Shown: positions 6,272 through 13,617 of the stretch, piece by piece
Layout: every line of letters begins with the position of its first letter
Numbering within the stretch: the first letter of the stretch is position 1
Assembly (NCBI GenBank): GCA_018263655.1
Contig: JAANWY010000101.1
Coordinates: 1-14,309, forward strand
Length of the DNA: 14,309 bases
Source: Anaerolineales bacterium
GTDB taxonomy: Bacteria > Chloroflexota > Anaerolineae > Epilineales > JAANWY01
Direction of reading: 5' to 3'
Notes under the pieces: model-generated
Told to the model about the DNA's origin: nothing
The model's database searches: none
Seen by the model: only the letters and a program-made list of their open reading frames with translations
Translations under genes and position numbers: made by a program

Positions 6272-7900
6272 ATGAGTGACACGCAGTACACGACACGCCC
6301 CGCCCTGAGCTCGACGAAGGGCCATTCGGAAATCGAAGACCTGGTGGACTTCGTCCTTGAGAAGACAGAGAGCCCGGTGGATCACTGGGCCGTGGCGGCT
6401 ACGCTCGAGAGCCGTGGCATGCGGGACGTGGATGCTGTTGAGAAATTTGGCAAGCGAGACATTTTCGATCTGGCCGATGAGGTTTATGCCCGCTGCCGCG
6501 AGCGGCTGGCGGCTGACCCACCGGCGGACGAGGAGGAGCCACAGCCAGCCTGGTATCGCCGGCTGGCGCGCTTCCTCAAGCTCTACCTACGGGGTACCTT
6601 CTTTGCATTGCCGATGGCGGTCCAGATCGTGTCCATGCTGGTGTTCGGGTTTGCCCTGTGGGCCTTTCTGCGCTTTCGCGAGAGCCAGGCGACGGCGGTG
6701 GCCATCGGCACGATGCTCAGCTTCATCGTCACCGGCGGGTTCGTGCAGGCCATCGGCCGGCTGGGCCTGTCCTACGCCGAGCAGGGTAGTCACATCCTGG
6801 CCAAGAAAGTCTGCTATCGCCTCATCGGCGCCGGACTCGTCGTCGTTCTCGGCATCGGTCTGGTGTGGTACGCCGGCAACCTACTCGTGCCGCACTTCCC
6901 ACACGACATCATCCTGGTCAGTCTGATGTACTACTTGCTGCTGTCCGGCCTGTGGCTCTTCCTGGCGGTGCTGTACACTATGCAGCGCAACCTGGCCATC
7001 GTGTTGGTCACAGCCGGCGGCGTCGGTGTGATCTGGCTTGTCACACACTTCACACCATGGAGCATCTACGTGGCGCATTGGGTGGGGCTGGCGGCCACGA
7101 ATTTGTTGGCCTTCCTGTGGGGCCATCGCCTGTTGACGCGACGGGCGGCCACCGTCGCGGGCGAACTCCGGTGGGCCGAGCTGCCCCGCACGTCGATTCT
7201 GGCTTACTCCGTCGCGCCATACTTCGCCTACGGCGTGCTGTACTTCGGCTACCTGTACCTGGATCGGTTTGTGGGCTGGTCCGCCGGCGAGACGCCGCTG
7301 CCCCTCATCATCTGGTTTCGCACGGCCTACGAGCTCGGGCTGGACTGGGCGCTGCTGTCGCTGGTGTTGACCATCGCCCTGCTGGAGTACACCATCAACG
7401 AGTTCGCCGCGATCATCATTCCAACTCAGAAGCGATTTAGTGCCTTTCAGATCGCAGAGCACAACCGTTTCTTCCTGCGCTTCTACCTGCGTCAGGTGTT
7501 GTTGCTGGCCGGCATCGCCATTGTCAGCGCCGTTGTCACGTACCGGGGTGTTGTATCGCTGCAGCGCTACGACCACATCAAGCAAATACGGGACTTTTTC
7601 GCCAGCCCGATTACGTTCCAGGTCTTTTACTGGGGTGTTCTGGGCTACGGCCTCCTGGTGTGGGGGCTGATGAACGGTGTGTTCTTCTTTTCTTTATCCA
7701 GACCACGGTTTGCGCTGTGGTCCATCGGACTGGCCACCGTCATCAACGCTCTCGTGGGGTTCGTCTTGAGCCGCACGCTGGGCTACTGGCACAGCGTGAT
7801 CGGGATGGTGGTCGGGTCACTCATCTTTGCCGTCGTGACAACGCGGTATGCGCTGCGAGTGTTCGGCGATCTGGATTACTATTACTATTCGGCCTACTGA
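6272..7900 (+). CDS. pelG: PelG-like polytopic membrane exporter
   Basis: Integral membrane protein of 542 residues. About the first 105 residues are soluble and charged (EIEDLVDFVLEK, DIFDLADEVYARC, Asp/Glu-rich before AWYRR). Roughly twelve hydrophobic segments follow, starting near residue 107 (FFALPMAVQIVSMLVFGFAL), and the protein ends in DLDYYYYSAY. Order, size and the gene directly upstream (pelF-like) point to PelG, the MOP/Wzx-like inner-membrane transporter of Pel polysaccharide; known PelG is near 456 residues, so the N-terminal extension is extra. No strong Shine-Dalgarno precedes ATG 6272, which follows a repeat array. Residues about 11-17 (RPALSSTKGH region) are encoded by a REP-like palindrome at 6302-6322. 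It overlaps functionally with the next gene, whose RBS includes its stop codon. The membrane-exporter class is secure; PelG identity is inferred from context. Confidence 0.72.
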   Translation: MSDTQYTTRPALSSTKGHSEIEDLVDFVLEKTESPVDHWAVAATLESRGMRDVDAVEKFGKRDIFDLADEVYARCRERLAADPPADEEEPQPAWYRRLARFLKLYLRGTFFALPMAVQIVSMLVFGFALWAFLRFRESQATAVAIGTMLSFIVTGGFVQAIGRLGLSYAEQGSHILAKKVCYRLIGAGLVVVLGIGLVWYAGNLLVPHFPHDIILVSLMYYLLLSGLWLFLAVLYTMQRNLAIVLVTAGGVGVIWLVTHFTPWSIYVAHWVGLAATNLLAFLWGHRLLTRRAATVAGELRWAELPRTSILAYSVAPYFAYGVLYFGYLYLDRFVGWSAGETPLPLIIWFRTAYELGLDWALLSLVLTIALLEYTINEFAAIIIPTQKRFSAFQIAEHNRFFLRFYLRQVLLLAGIAIVSAVVTYRGVVSLQRYDHIKQIRDFFASPITFQVFYWGVLGYGLLVWGLMNGVFFFSLSRPRFALWSIGLATVINALVGFVLSRTLGYWHSVIGMVVGSLIFAVVTTRYALRVFGDLDYYYYSAY

Positions 7901-7904
7901 GGGA
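7898..7904 (+). promoter_or_regulatory. RBS overlapping the pelG-like stop codon
   Basis: TGAGGGA contains the stop codon of the preceding gene and a GAGGGA Shine-Dalgarno located 3 nt before ATG 7908. This supports translational coupling and the choice of 7908 over the in-frame ATG at 7848. Confidence 0.6.
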
Positions 7905-7907
7905 ACG

Positions 7908-10094
7908 ATGTCTGCTTACACGGTTAGTGCGCTGGCCGGCACAATCAGAATCGCGCTGTGGTTCGTGGTTTTGTTCGTCGTGCTGCCACGACGACTGTTT
8001 TCTGACACTGCCTCGAAATCCCGGGCGTGCAGCCCATTCGATCCCATGGTGCGCATGGCGTTTGCCTCGATCCTCAGCGTGCACTTGCTGGCATTCCTGC
8101 ACGTGTACGATTTTTTCTCGCTGCTGGCTGCCTATGCCGTCATTTACGCCGGCTATCGCGCCTGGAGGTCCGAGGCGCCGCTGCGAGAGGGCGTGAGGCG
8201 AACCTGGCGCCGGCTGGTCACTTTGAGTTTGAACGTGCTAGAAGGACGCGTCCACCTGTCTGAGATGTTGGGAGCGAAGCTTGCGGACACAGGACGCCGG
8301 CTGGCCCGTGCTCTGCCGCGCGGCGCCGATCTGCTATGGGCGCTCGTTTTCATCACCGTGCTGGCAGCCGGCGCCTATCTGCGGCTGGAGGAACCACTCC
8401 GCCACCCAGCGCCCACCTCGCCGGACTACTACCTCCATCTGCTGTGGACCAAAGCGCTGGGGGTCAATCGCCTTTACGTGGACGGTGTTTATGCGTACGG
8501 CAGCCATGCCCTGTTCCAGGTGTTGCACCAGTTCACGGTACTGAACGAGGCACTGCTGCTGCGCCTCGCCCCTGGCCTGGCCGGCGCGTTGTTAGCGGCG
8601 ACGATCTACTGGACCGTCGCGCGCCTGACCGACCGGCGCGGGCCGGCCACCATCGCCGCCGCGCTGTACGGCATCTTCACCTTTGCCGGCTGGCTGCCCC
8701 TGCGCCTCGCCTTGCAGGGAGACGTGTTGGCCGTCGAAGTGGCCTTGATCTTCCTCCCACCCACCTTCGTCTTCCTGACAGAGGCTATCGCCGGAGGCAG
8801 CGAAGGACCAAAGGATGTAGGGGAGAACTCATCTGCTCCCTTGCACCCCCGCACCCCTGCACCCCTGCACCTCCGCACCTCCGCTCCCCTGCTCTTCTTC
8901 CAGGGGATGGCGTGCCTGTTCTTGATCCACCCCTTCGTCGGCGCGCTGGCTCTCGTGGGCCTGATAACGGCGCTGCTGACCACGGCTGTGCTGGACCGCA
9001 AGGCGGATGGCACATGGCTGCGCTTGCTGGGCCTGGGCATCGCGGCCGCTGTGCTAGGCGCGCTGCCGCTGTTGATTGGTCTCGCTCAAGGCAAGTCGCT
9101 GCATCTGGGACCGCTGCGCTGGGACGCTCAATTCCTCGGTGCTGCGCTCCGCGCGGGGCGGTTTCTGGGACCGGCGCCCCCGGCCCCGGAGCCCACCTGG
9201 CTGCTCGCCGTGGGCGCGGCCGGCGCGCTTTGGCTCTTGCTGTGGCCCAGCCGCTGGGGAAACGCCGGGCGGACGGTTCGGGCAGCGGGACGCGTGTTCG
9301 GGGGCTTCACACTGATGTTGGTGGTACTGTTCCAGCCGGCCAAGTTCCACCTGCCGGAACTCCTGCTGCCGGCCCAGGTAGCGCGCGTGCTGGCTCTGGT
9401 GTTGTGTGTGGTCGTGGGTCTGGCCCTGTACCAGGCGTGGGTACTCCTATGGTCGGCTAGTCGATTGGTCGGTTGGTCGGCTAGTCGGTTGGTCAGTTGG
9501 CGCAACCACTTGACCACGCGACCACCTGGTGGGCTGGCCGGTCCAAACACTGCAGGCGTGGAGCTCGGCGTGACAGCCATGGCCTTAGCCGCTATGCTGC
9601 TCACCAGCCCAGCTCTGACCGTGCCGCCAGCGCCCAAGCGCGAGTACGATATCGTCGCCGAGCAACTGTATCGCATAAAGCGGGAGTTCCCAACCTACAA
9701 GTGGACGGTCGTTGGTTATCCCGAGGCGCTGCCCCACGTGTTTGGGAGAGGCTTCTTCGTCAGTAACGAGACCTTCCTGGAGCGCTATCGTCCGGAGACC
9801 TGGCGTTTCGATCCGCGCAAGCCCGAGTTGGCCATACCGACGCCCCATGTCTTCATCTTCGTCGAGAGGCGTCCCTTCGTCCGCGTCGGCTCGACGGCGG
9901 AGGAGGCGGATCGGCGGGAAGCGATTGGGCGCCGGCTTCAGGACTGGACCGGACGCTATGAAGGGCTGCACGATGATGTGAGCCGCTACTACGAGAACGA
10001 CTCATTGGTCATCTACCATATCTACCGCCCACCCGAGGTCGAACAGCGCATCCTAGAAGAGATTGAAAGCGAACGGAGGCAATCCGATGGGTAA
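7908..10094 (+). CDS. Large polytopic membrane protein of unknown function, possibly GT-C-like
   Basis: I do not recognise the family. The 728-residue protein has about ten or more hydrophobic segments (for example LWFVVLFVVLPRRLF near the N-terminus, LLWALVFITVLAAGAYL, FLIHPFVGALALVGLITALL, VLCVVVGLALYQAWVLLW). A soluble C-terminal domain follows from about residue 578, beginning REYDIVAEQLYRIK. After the LLWALVF segment a long extracytoplasmic loop contains TSPDYYLHLLWTKALG, then alternating helices. This layout recalls GT-C glycosyltransferases or polysaccharide polymerases, but a diagnostic acidic pair is not evident. Two low-complexity insertions are in frame: Pro/His-rich at about residues 309-330 and WSASRLVG twice at about 515-530. 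The gene is coupled to both neighbours: its RBS uses the pelG-like stop and its end overlaps the next gene by 8 nt. It probably acts with the polysaccharide exporter. It does not look like PelD or PelE. Confidence 0.85.
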   Translation: MSAYTVSALAGTIRIALWFVVLFVVLPRRLFSDTASKSRACSPFDPMVRMAFASILSVHLLAFLHVYDFFSLLAAYAVIYAGYRAWRSEAPLREGVRRTWRRLVTLSLNVLEGRVHLSEMLGAKLADTGRRLARALPRGADLLWALVFITVLAAGAYLRLEEPLRHPAPTSPDYYLHLLWTKALGVNRLYVDGVYAYGSHALFQVLHQFTVLNEALLLRLAPGLAGALLAATIYWTVARLTDRRGPATIAAALYGIFTFAGWLPLRLALQGDVLAVEVALIFLPPTFVFLTEAIAGGSEGPKDVGENSSAPLHPRTPAPLHLRTSAPLLFFQGMACLFLIHPFVGALALVGLITALLTTAVLDRKADGTWLRLLGLGIAAAVLGALPLLIGLAQGKSLHLGPLRWDAQFLGAALRAGRFLGPAPPAPEPTWLLAVGAAGALWLLLWPSRWGNAGRTVRAAGRVFGGFTLMLVVLFQPAKFHLPELLLPAQVARVLALVLCVVVGLALYQAWVLLWSASRLVGWSASRLVSWRNHLTTRPPGGLAGPNTAGVELGVTAMALAAMLLTSPALTVPPAPKREYDIVAEQLYRIKREFPTYKWTVVGYPEALPHVFGRGFFVSNETFLERYRPETWRFDPRKPELAIPTPHVFIFVERRPFVRVGSTAEEADRREAIGRRLQDWTGRYEGLHDDVSRYYENDSLVIYHIYRPPEVEQRILEEIESERRQSDG
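8834..8895 (+). repeat. In-frame GCACCCCT-type low-complexity repeat
   Basis: A run of GCACCCCC/GCACCCCT/GCACCTCC words encodes APLHPRTPAPLHLRTSAPL within a loop of the membrane protein, directly before a hydrophobic helix. Its base composition (C-rich, strand-biased) differs from the flanking codons. It has the look of an expanded or inserted oligonucleotide tract that keeps the reading frame. Confidence 0.75.
9450..9497 (+). repeat. In-frame 24-nt tandem duplication (GGTCGGCTAGTCG)
   Basis: Units at 9450-9473 and 9474-9497, each starting TGGTCGGCTAGTCG, differ at two positions and encode WSASRLVG and WSASRLVS. A complementary GACCAC-rich stretch follows (9510-9527), so part of the region can fold back. 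It sits after a transmembrane helix of the 7908 gene. Confidence 0.85.
10075..10079 (+). promoter_or_regulatory. Strong RBS for the DUF2194-like gene
   Basis: GGAGG lies 7 nt upstream of ATG 10087 and inside the end of the preceding coding sequence. It selects 10087 over the upstream in-frame ATG at 10063. Confidence 0.8.
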
Positions 10095-12393
10095 GTTGAG
10101 ACAGGTGTTCGGCGTTCTACTTGCACGACTGTGGGGCGCGCGTCCTGGACGGCGCCTCGGGGACTGGATCACCCAGGAGCAGGCCTGGCTGGCTGAGCTG
10201 ATCGGGGCGATTCAGACGGTGTTGAGAGCTGGTTGGGGCCATTTTGCGAGCGCTGCCGGCATGCTCGGACGTTCACTGGTAAGGCGTCTGCGCCGGCAAG
10301 ATGATCCGATGTCCATCAGCTTGCCGCGCTCACGCATCGTCCCCACGGTGGCGCTGCTAGTTCTCCTTTTCGTCGCCTATCAGACTGTATTCCAGCAGAC
10401 GGTCTTTCCGCAACCTCCCGTCTTTGCCGGCGCGCCTCAGCAACGCGTCCTCATCGTTCACAACGCGACGGACAAGTACGGTGAAAGGGCGTATGCTAAC
10501 GCCGTGCGGGCGCTGGACTACGCGCGGTTGAACCACCACGACCTGGATCTCGCCGCCGGCCACCCCTGGCCAGAGTTGGGTCAATACAGCACGCTGCTCT
10601 TCGCAACCGAGTTCCTGGACCAGATTGGCCAGGCCGAAGTGGGGCGGATTCTCGACTACGTGGACAATGGTGGTGGTCTGGTCGTCGTCTTCCGTGGCTG
10701 GAACCCGCAACTCGCGCCGCTATTCGGCATCGATGCCGGCGCAGGGTACCCTGACTTGATCGAAGACGAAGGGGGGCTGTCGTTCACGTACGATTTCTTC
10801 CCCGGCGTCAAAGGCCTGACGCTCAGCGAGAAAGCGGTTCAAGAGCTGTCTTTCTATGACGTTGGGCTGCTCTCCAACACGCAACTCATCGCGAGTTCAG
10901 GGGCCGGCAAGCCTATCGCTTGGCTGCACCACCACGGCCGAGGACGGGTGATCTTCTGGAACACTTCATTCCTGGCCGAAAAGAACGCGCGAGGCTTCAT
11001 CGTGCAGTCAGTGCTGAACGTCCAGGGGCTAGGCGTACTGCCCATCGCCAACTTCGCCACGATCCAGATTGACGACTTCCCGGCTGCGGTGTCTACCGAG
11101 AAGATCGAACCGGTCAAGACCGAATACGACATGACGCTGGTGGAATTTTACGACAAGGTCTGGTTCCCGGACATGATGGACATCGCGCGGCGTTACGGGA
11201 TCGCCTACACTTTCCTGATTCCCTTCAACTACAATCCACTGGTGGAACCGCCCTTCGATTTCCAGGAGTGGGAACATGCCAGGATCGAGGTGGATCGCCA
11301 GAGCTTTCCCTACGCCGTCTACGCCTCTCATTCGGCGGCTCAGAGACATGAGTTAGGGCTCCACGGCTACAACCACATTTCCCTCACCCTGAAGAACTGG
11401 CCTAGCGAGGAGGCGATGGTGAAGGGGCTGCGGACAGCCTCGGAACGCTGGGGCGCGGACAATCTGGGGCCTCAACCTGTCACCTACGTACCCCCCAACA
11501 ACATCTACGACGAGGCCGGCGCCCGGGCGCTCACACAGGGATTCCCTTCCCTGCGGATCCTGGCCGGCGTCTATACCGGACGCTTCGAAGGAGGAGGCAA
11601 CCGCGAGTTCGGACCCGAGCCTTGGAACCCGCAACTCTTCGACATGCCTCGCATCACCTACGGGTACCACATGACCTCCCGCTACCGTTTCGCCGCGATC
11701 TCTGCGCTGGGCATGATGGGCATTATGACCCACTTTATCCACCCGGACGATGTGATTCACACCCCCGAGAACTATCCCCATGCCCATCACCTCCGCAATC
11801 CCAAGTATTGGCCCTGGCGCGGGGATCACACCGGTGAGAAGGACGGATTCTACTACCGTTTTCTCCGCTGGCTAGACTTTTTGAAGGCCCATTACCCCTG
11901 GCTGCGCTACACTCGGACCGACGACTCCTACTACATCCTGCGCCTCCACTTGGAGAACGAGGTGCAGGTTGATCTGAAACCCTATGAGGTGGTAGTGCAC
12001 TCCTCGACGCCGACGTACTTTCAGGTGCGCATCAATGACGGGCGCCGGATAGACCTCAACGGTATTCAGGGAGCACAGTTCGTCCACCTGCACCACGGCG
12101 AGGGTTACACCCTCTACACGCTGCGGGGGCTCAAGACAGAAGTGCGCCTGAGGCTATTGATTCCGGAGACCATGGAGGAAAGTTTGCCGGCACCGATCGC
12201 GGTGTCGCCCCAACTCGGAGCTGACCAGGCGATGGAAGAAGATGACACAGAGTTGGGAGATCTGCAGGACGAGGACTTGTGGGAGAAGGCCGTTGTTCCG
12301 ACGCCAACCCCAGGATCGCAGCCGGCGCCCACGGCCACGCCGGCCCTGGACGTGTTACCGATGAGCACCCCCACACTGCGGAGCCGGCCGTGA
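10087..12393 (+). CDS. Membrane-anchored PelA/DUF2194-like putative polysaccharide deacetylase
   Basis: Protein of 768 residues. A cytoplasmic N-terminal stretch of about 80 residues is followed by one transmembrane helix at about 84-102 (IVPTVALLVLLFVAYQTVF); the remainder should be outside the membrane. Residues about 115-315 form a flavodoxin/GATase-like region (RVLIVHNATDKYGERAY, YVDNGGGLVVVF, HHHGRGRVIFWN). Residues about 320-640 resemble a CE4-type deacetylase as in PelA and DUF2194 proteins: TIQIDDFPA with D329/D330, LHGYNH with H426/H430 as the metal-binding pair, YVPPNNIYD at 467-475, and FIHPDD with H552. The C-terminus is acidic, then Pro/Thr-rich (VPTPTPGSQPAPTATP), a tail type common in surface proteins of Chloroflexota. 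It overlaps the previous gene by 8 nt and has a strong RBS. Inferred role: deacetylating or trimming the exported polymer, as PelA does for Pel. No GH166-like hydrolase domain is recognised. Confidence 0.8.
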   Translation: MGKLRQVFGVLLARLWGARPGRRLGDWITQEQAWLAELIGAIQTVLRAGWGHFASAAGMLGRSLVRRLRRQDDPMSISLPRSRIVPTVALLVLLFVAYQTVFQQTVFPQPPVFAGAPQQRVLIVHNATDKYGERAYANAVRALDYARLNHHDLDLAAGHPWPELGQYSTLLFATEFLDQIGQAEVGRILDYVDNGGGLVVVFRGWNPQLAPLFGIDAGAGYPDLIEDEGGLSFTYDFFPGVKGLTLSEKAVQELSFYDVGLLSNTQLIASSGAGKPIAWLHHHGRGRVIFWNTSFLAEKNARGFIVQSVLNVQGLGVLPIANFATIQIDDFPAAVSTEKIEPVKTEYDMTLVEFYDKVWFPDMMDIARRYGIAYTFLIPFNYNPLVEPPFDFQEWEHARIEVDRQSFPYAVYASHSAAQRHELGLHGYNHISLTLKNWPSEEAMVKGLRTASERWGADNLGPQPVTYVPPNNIYDEAGARALTQGFPSLRILAGVYTGRFEGGGNREFGPEPWNPQLFDMPRITYGYHMTSRYRFAAISALGMMGIMTHFIHPDDVIHTPENYPHAHHLRNPKYWPWRGDHTGEKDGFYYRFLRWLDFLKAHYPWLRYTRTDDSYYILRLHLENEVQVDLKPYEVVVHSSTPTYFQVRINDGRRIDLNGIQGAQFVHLHHGEGYTLYTLRGLKTEVRLRLLIPETMEESLPAPIAVSPQLGADQAMEEDDTELGDLQDEDLWEKAVVPTPTPGSQPAPTATPALDVLPMSTPTLRSRP

Positions 12394-12500
12394 GGGTGGG
12401 GGTGATATGTCCGTTTACTGCGAAGACAATTCGGGTAAGGGCGAAGCAAGCTTCGCTACTCCAGAAGCAGGTCTCATTGTTCTCGCTATCTCCGTCGTGA
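12390..12500 (+). pseudogene. Possible remnant of the start of a lost gene
   Basis: A GTG at 12390 overlaps the stop of the DUF2194-like gene as GTGA, a classic coupling arrangement. It starts VRVGVICPFTAKTIR, which resembles the opening strand of many GT4 or Rossmann proteins (MRVGVICPF type). After about 17 codons the frame runs into the 22-nt repeat at 12441-12462 and stops at 12498-12500. It may be the 5' stub of a gene whose body was removed when the repeat and chemoreceptor segment arrived. It is short and could be chance. Confidence 0.25.
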
Positions 12501-12856
12501 CCTACTTCACAATGGTCGTACTGGAAGGGACGGGGCTGCTACCTCCGGCGGACGTTGACGCCACCAGTCTAACTATTGGTTCCGCTATCGTCACGACCGT
12601 CATGCTCATACTGGTCAGCCTGGCCGTCCGGCTGTTGAACAGTGCCCTGGGGAAAGCCCTGCAAGAAGCCCAGCAACGGGCCGTTGAGCTGGCAGCGACG
12701 ACCGAGCAACTACAGGCCGCCGCCGAGGGGATCGCTGCAACCACTAATGAGATGGCGCAGGGAGCTGAAACCCAGGCGCGTCAGGCAGAGACGGCCTCTC
12801 GCTCCATGGCTCAACTGGCAAACGCCACGCGCCGCATCACCAGCAGCCACCGCTAG
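12407..12856 (+). CDS. Chemoreceptor (MCP), N-terminal part of a gene interrupted by TAG
   Basis: The first 149 residues of a transducer-like protein that is cut by an in-frame TAG at 12854-12856. The same frame continues with normal MCP sequence to 13477, so this is one gene broken by a nonsense codon. Visible: two transmembrane helices at about 21-39 (AGLIVLAISVVTYFTMVVL) and 55-75 (LTIGSAIVTTVMLILVSLAVR), separated by only about 15 residues, so there is no periplasmic sensor domain. A coiled coil follows (ALQEAQQRAVELAATTEQLQAAAEGI, NEMAQGAETQARQAE). There is no clear HAMP domain. Residues about 12-19 come from a 22-nt repeat, so the true N-terminus may have been replaced. A single CAG-to-TAG change would account for the stop, but sequencing error or readthrough is possible. 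It lies 14 nt after the DUF2194-like gene. Confidence 0.75.
   Translation: MSVYCEDNSGKGEASFATPEAGLIVLAISVVTYFTMVVLEGTGLLPPADVDATSLTIGSAIVTTVMLILVSLAVRLLNSALGKALQEAQQRAVELAATTEQLQAAAEGIAATTNEMAQGAETQARQAETASRSMAQLANATRRITSSHR
12441..12462. repeat. 22-nt repeat, copy 1, inside the 5' end of the MCP gene
   Basis: This 22-nt sequence, GC followed by GAAGCAAGCTTCGCTACTCC, contains the palindromic core GAAGCAAGCTTC. The identical sequence occurs at 13618-13639 in the same orientation, so the two copies bracket the MCP gene and the second 98-bp element. Confidence 0.9.
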
Positions 12857-12889
12857 GCCGGCGATGTCTCTTCCCTGACCCAAACCCTG

Positions 12890-13477
12890 GTGCGAAACAC
12901 GGCCCAAGTGCTGGATGCGCTGGAGGGCAAGTTGGGAGAGATCGAGCACGTGGTGACGCTGGTGGAAAAGACCGCCGGCCAGACCAGACTGCTGTCTCTG
13001 AACGCCGCCATCGAGGCCGCGCGGGCCGGCGAGCATGGCAAAGGCTTCGCGGTTGTGGCGGACGAGGTGCGCCGGCTGGCGGAGAGTTCCAGTCGGGCTG
13101 TAGACGAGATCACCACCCTGAACGAGCAGATTCAGGGGGAGCTCCAACGGGTTCTGGGGGGCATGGAAGACGTGGTTACCACGGTGGATAACACGGCTAC
13201 GCTGGCGCGCCAGAGTGCGGATGCCACAGCTCAGCAGCGTCAAGAGTCCGACACGGTGGTGCGCTCGGTGAACGACGTGGCGTCGGTGGCGGAGGAACAG
13301 GCAGCCGGCGCGGAGGAGATGTCGGCTGCAGTCGAGCAGCAGATGGCGTCCACGGAGCAACTGGCCACAGCGGCTCAGGAGCTGTCCGAGATGGCGGCCG
13401 ATATGCAGGCCAAGGTCTCGCGGTTCCGTCTGGAGAGTGAAGCAAGTCTGGGCGCAATACCCGTGAATGACCGGTAG
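12890..13477 (+). CDS. Chemoreceptor (MCP) signalling domain, 3' part of the interrupted gene
   Basis: Continuation of the MCP frame after the TAG at 12854-12856. The frame is open from 12857. The first usable start is GTG 12890, with no convincing RBS, so independent translation is doubtful. It encodes the cytoplasmic four-helix signalling domain, including the highly conserved hairpin tip that contacts CheA and CheW: QTRLLSLNAAIEAARAGEHG at about 31-50, then KGFAVVADEVRRLAE to about 65. Long heptad-like helices follow to the C-terminus (SVAEEQAAGAEEMSAAVEQQ). No CheR-binding pentapeptide is seen at the end (AIPVNDR). The signalling tip is fully conserved, so the interruption is probably recent or an artefact. 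Together with the N-terminal part the receptor would be about 356 residues. Confidence 0.78.
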   Translation: MRNTAQVLDALEGKLGEIEHVVTLVEKTAGQTRLLSLNAAIEAARAGEHGKGFAVVADEVRRLAESSSRAVDEITTLNEQIQGELQRVLGGMEDVVTTVDNTATLARQSADATAQQRQESDTVVRSVNDVASVAEEQAAGAEEMSAAVEQQMASTEQLATAAQELSEMAADMQAKVSRFRLESEASLGAIPVNDR

Positions 13478-13485
13478 AGCCGCTC

Positions 13486-13583
13486 ACCCTCCCGCAGGTT
13501 TGAACGGTTTTTGGCCTGCCAATGCTACTTCTCGAAGCAGTTTGACATTCCAACCCAGGCTATGCCGTAACCTGCGGGAGGGT
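13486..13583. repeat. 98-bp element, copy 2, with 15-bp terminal inverted repeats
   Basis: Same length as copy 1 (3367-3464) with five substitutions and identical termini ACCCTCCCGCAGGTT / AACCTGCGGGAGGGT. It starts 9 nt after the MCP stop and ends 104 nt before the cheW start. Both copies lie between genes, directly ahead of a signalling gene. There is no coding capacity of note. Confidence 0.88.
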
Positions 13584-13617
13584 AACCGGGATTCGTTCAC
13601 GGGTATTGAGTCTAGGC

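Noticed and set aside
5753..6385. Minus-strand open frames of 96-210 codons over the array (KVRRPRRSKSGDLGDQ repeats)
   Set aside because: They are readings of the tandem repeat itself combined with antisense of pelF, with no independent start signals or domain content.
8336..9460. Plus-strand 374-codon open frame inside the 7908 gene
   Set aside because: Arg/Pro/Ala-rich composition typical of an out-of-frame reading; the other frame gives regular membrane helices and good start and stop coupling.
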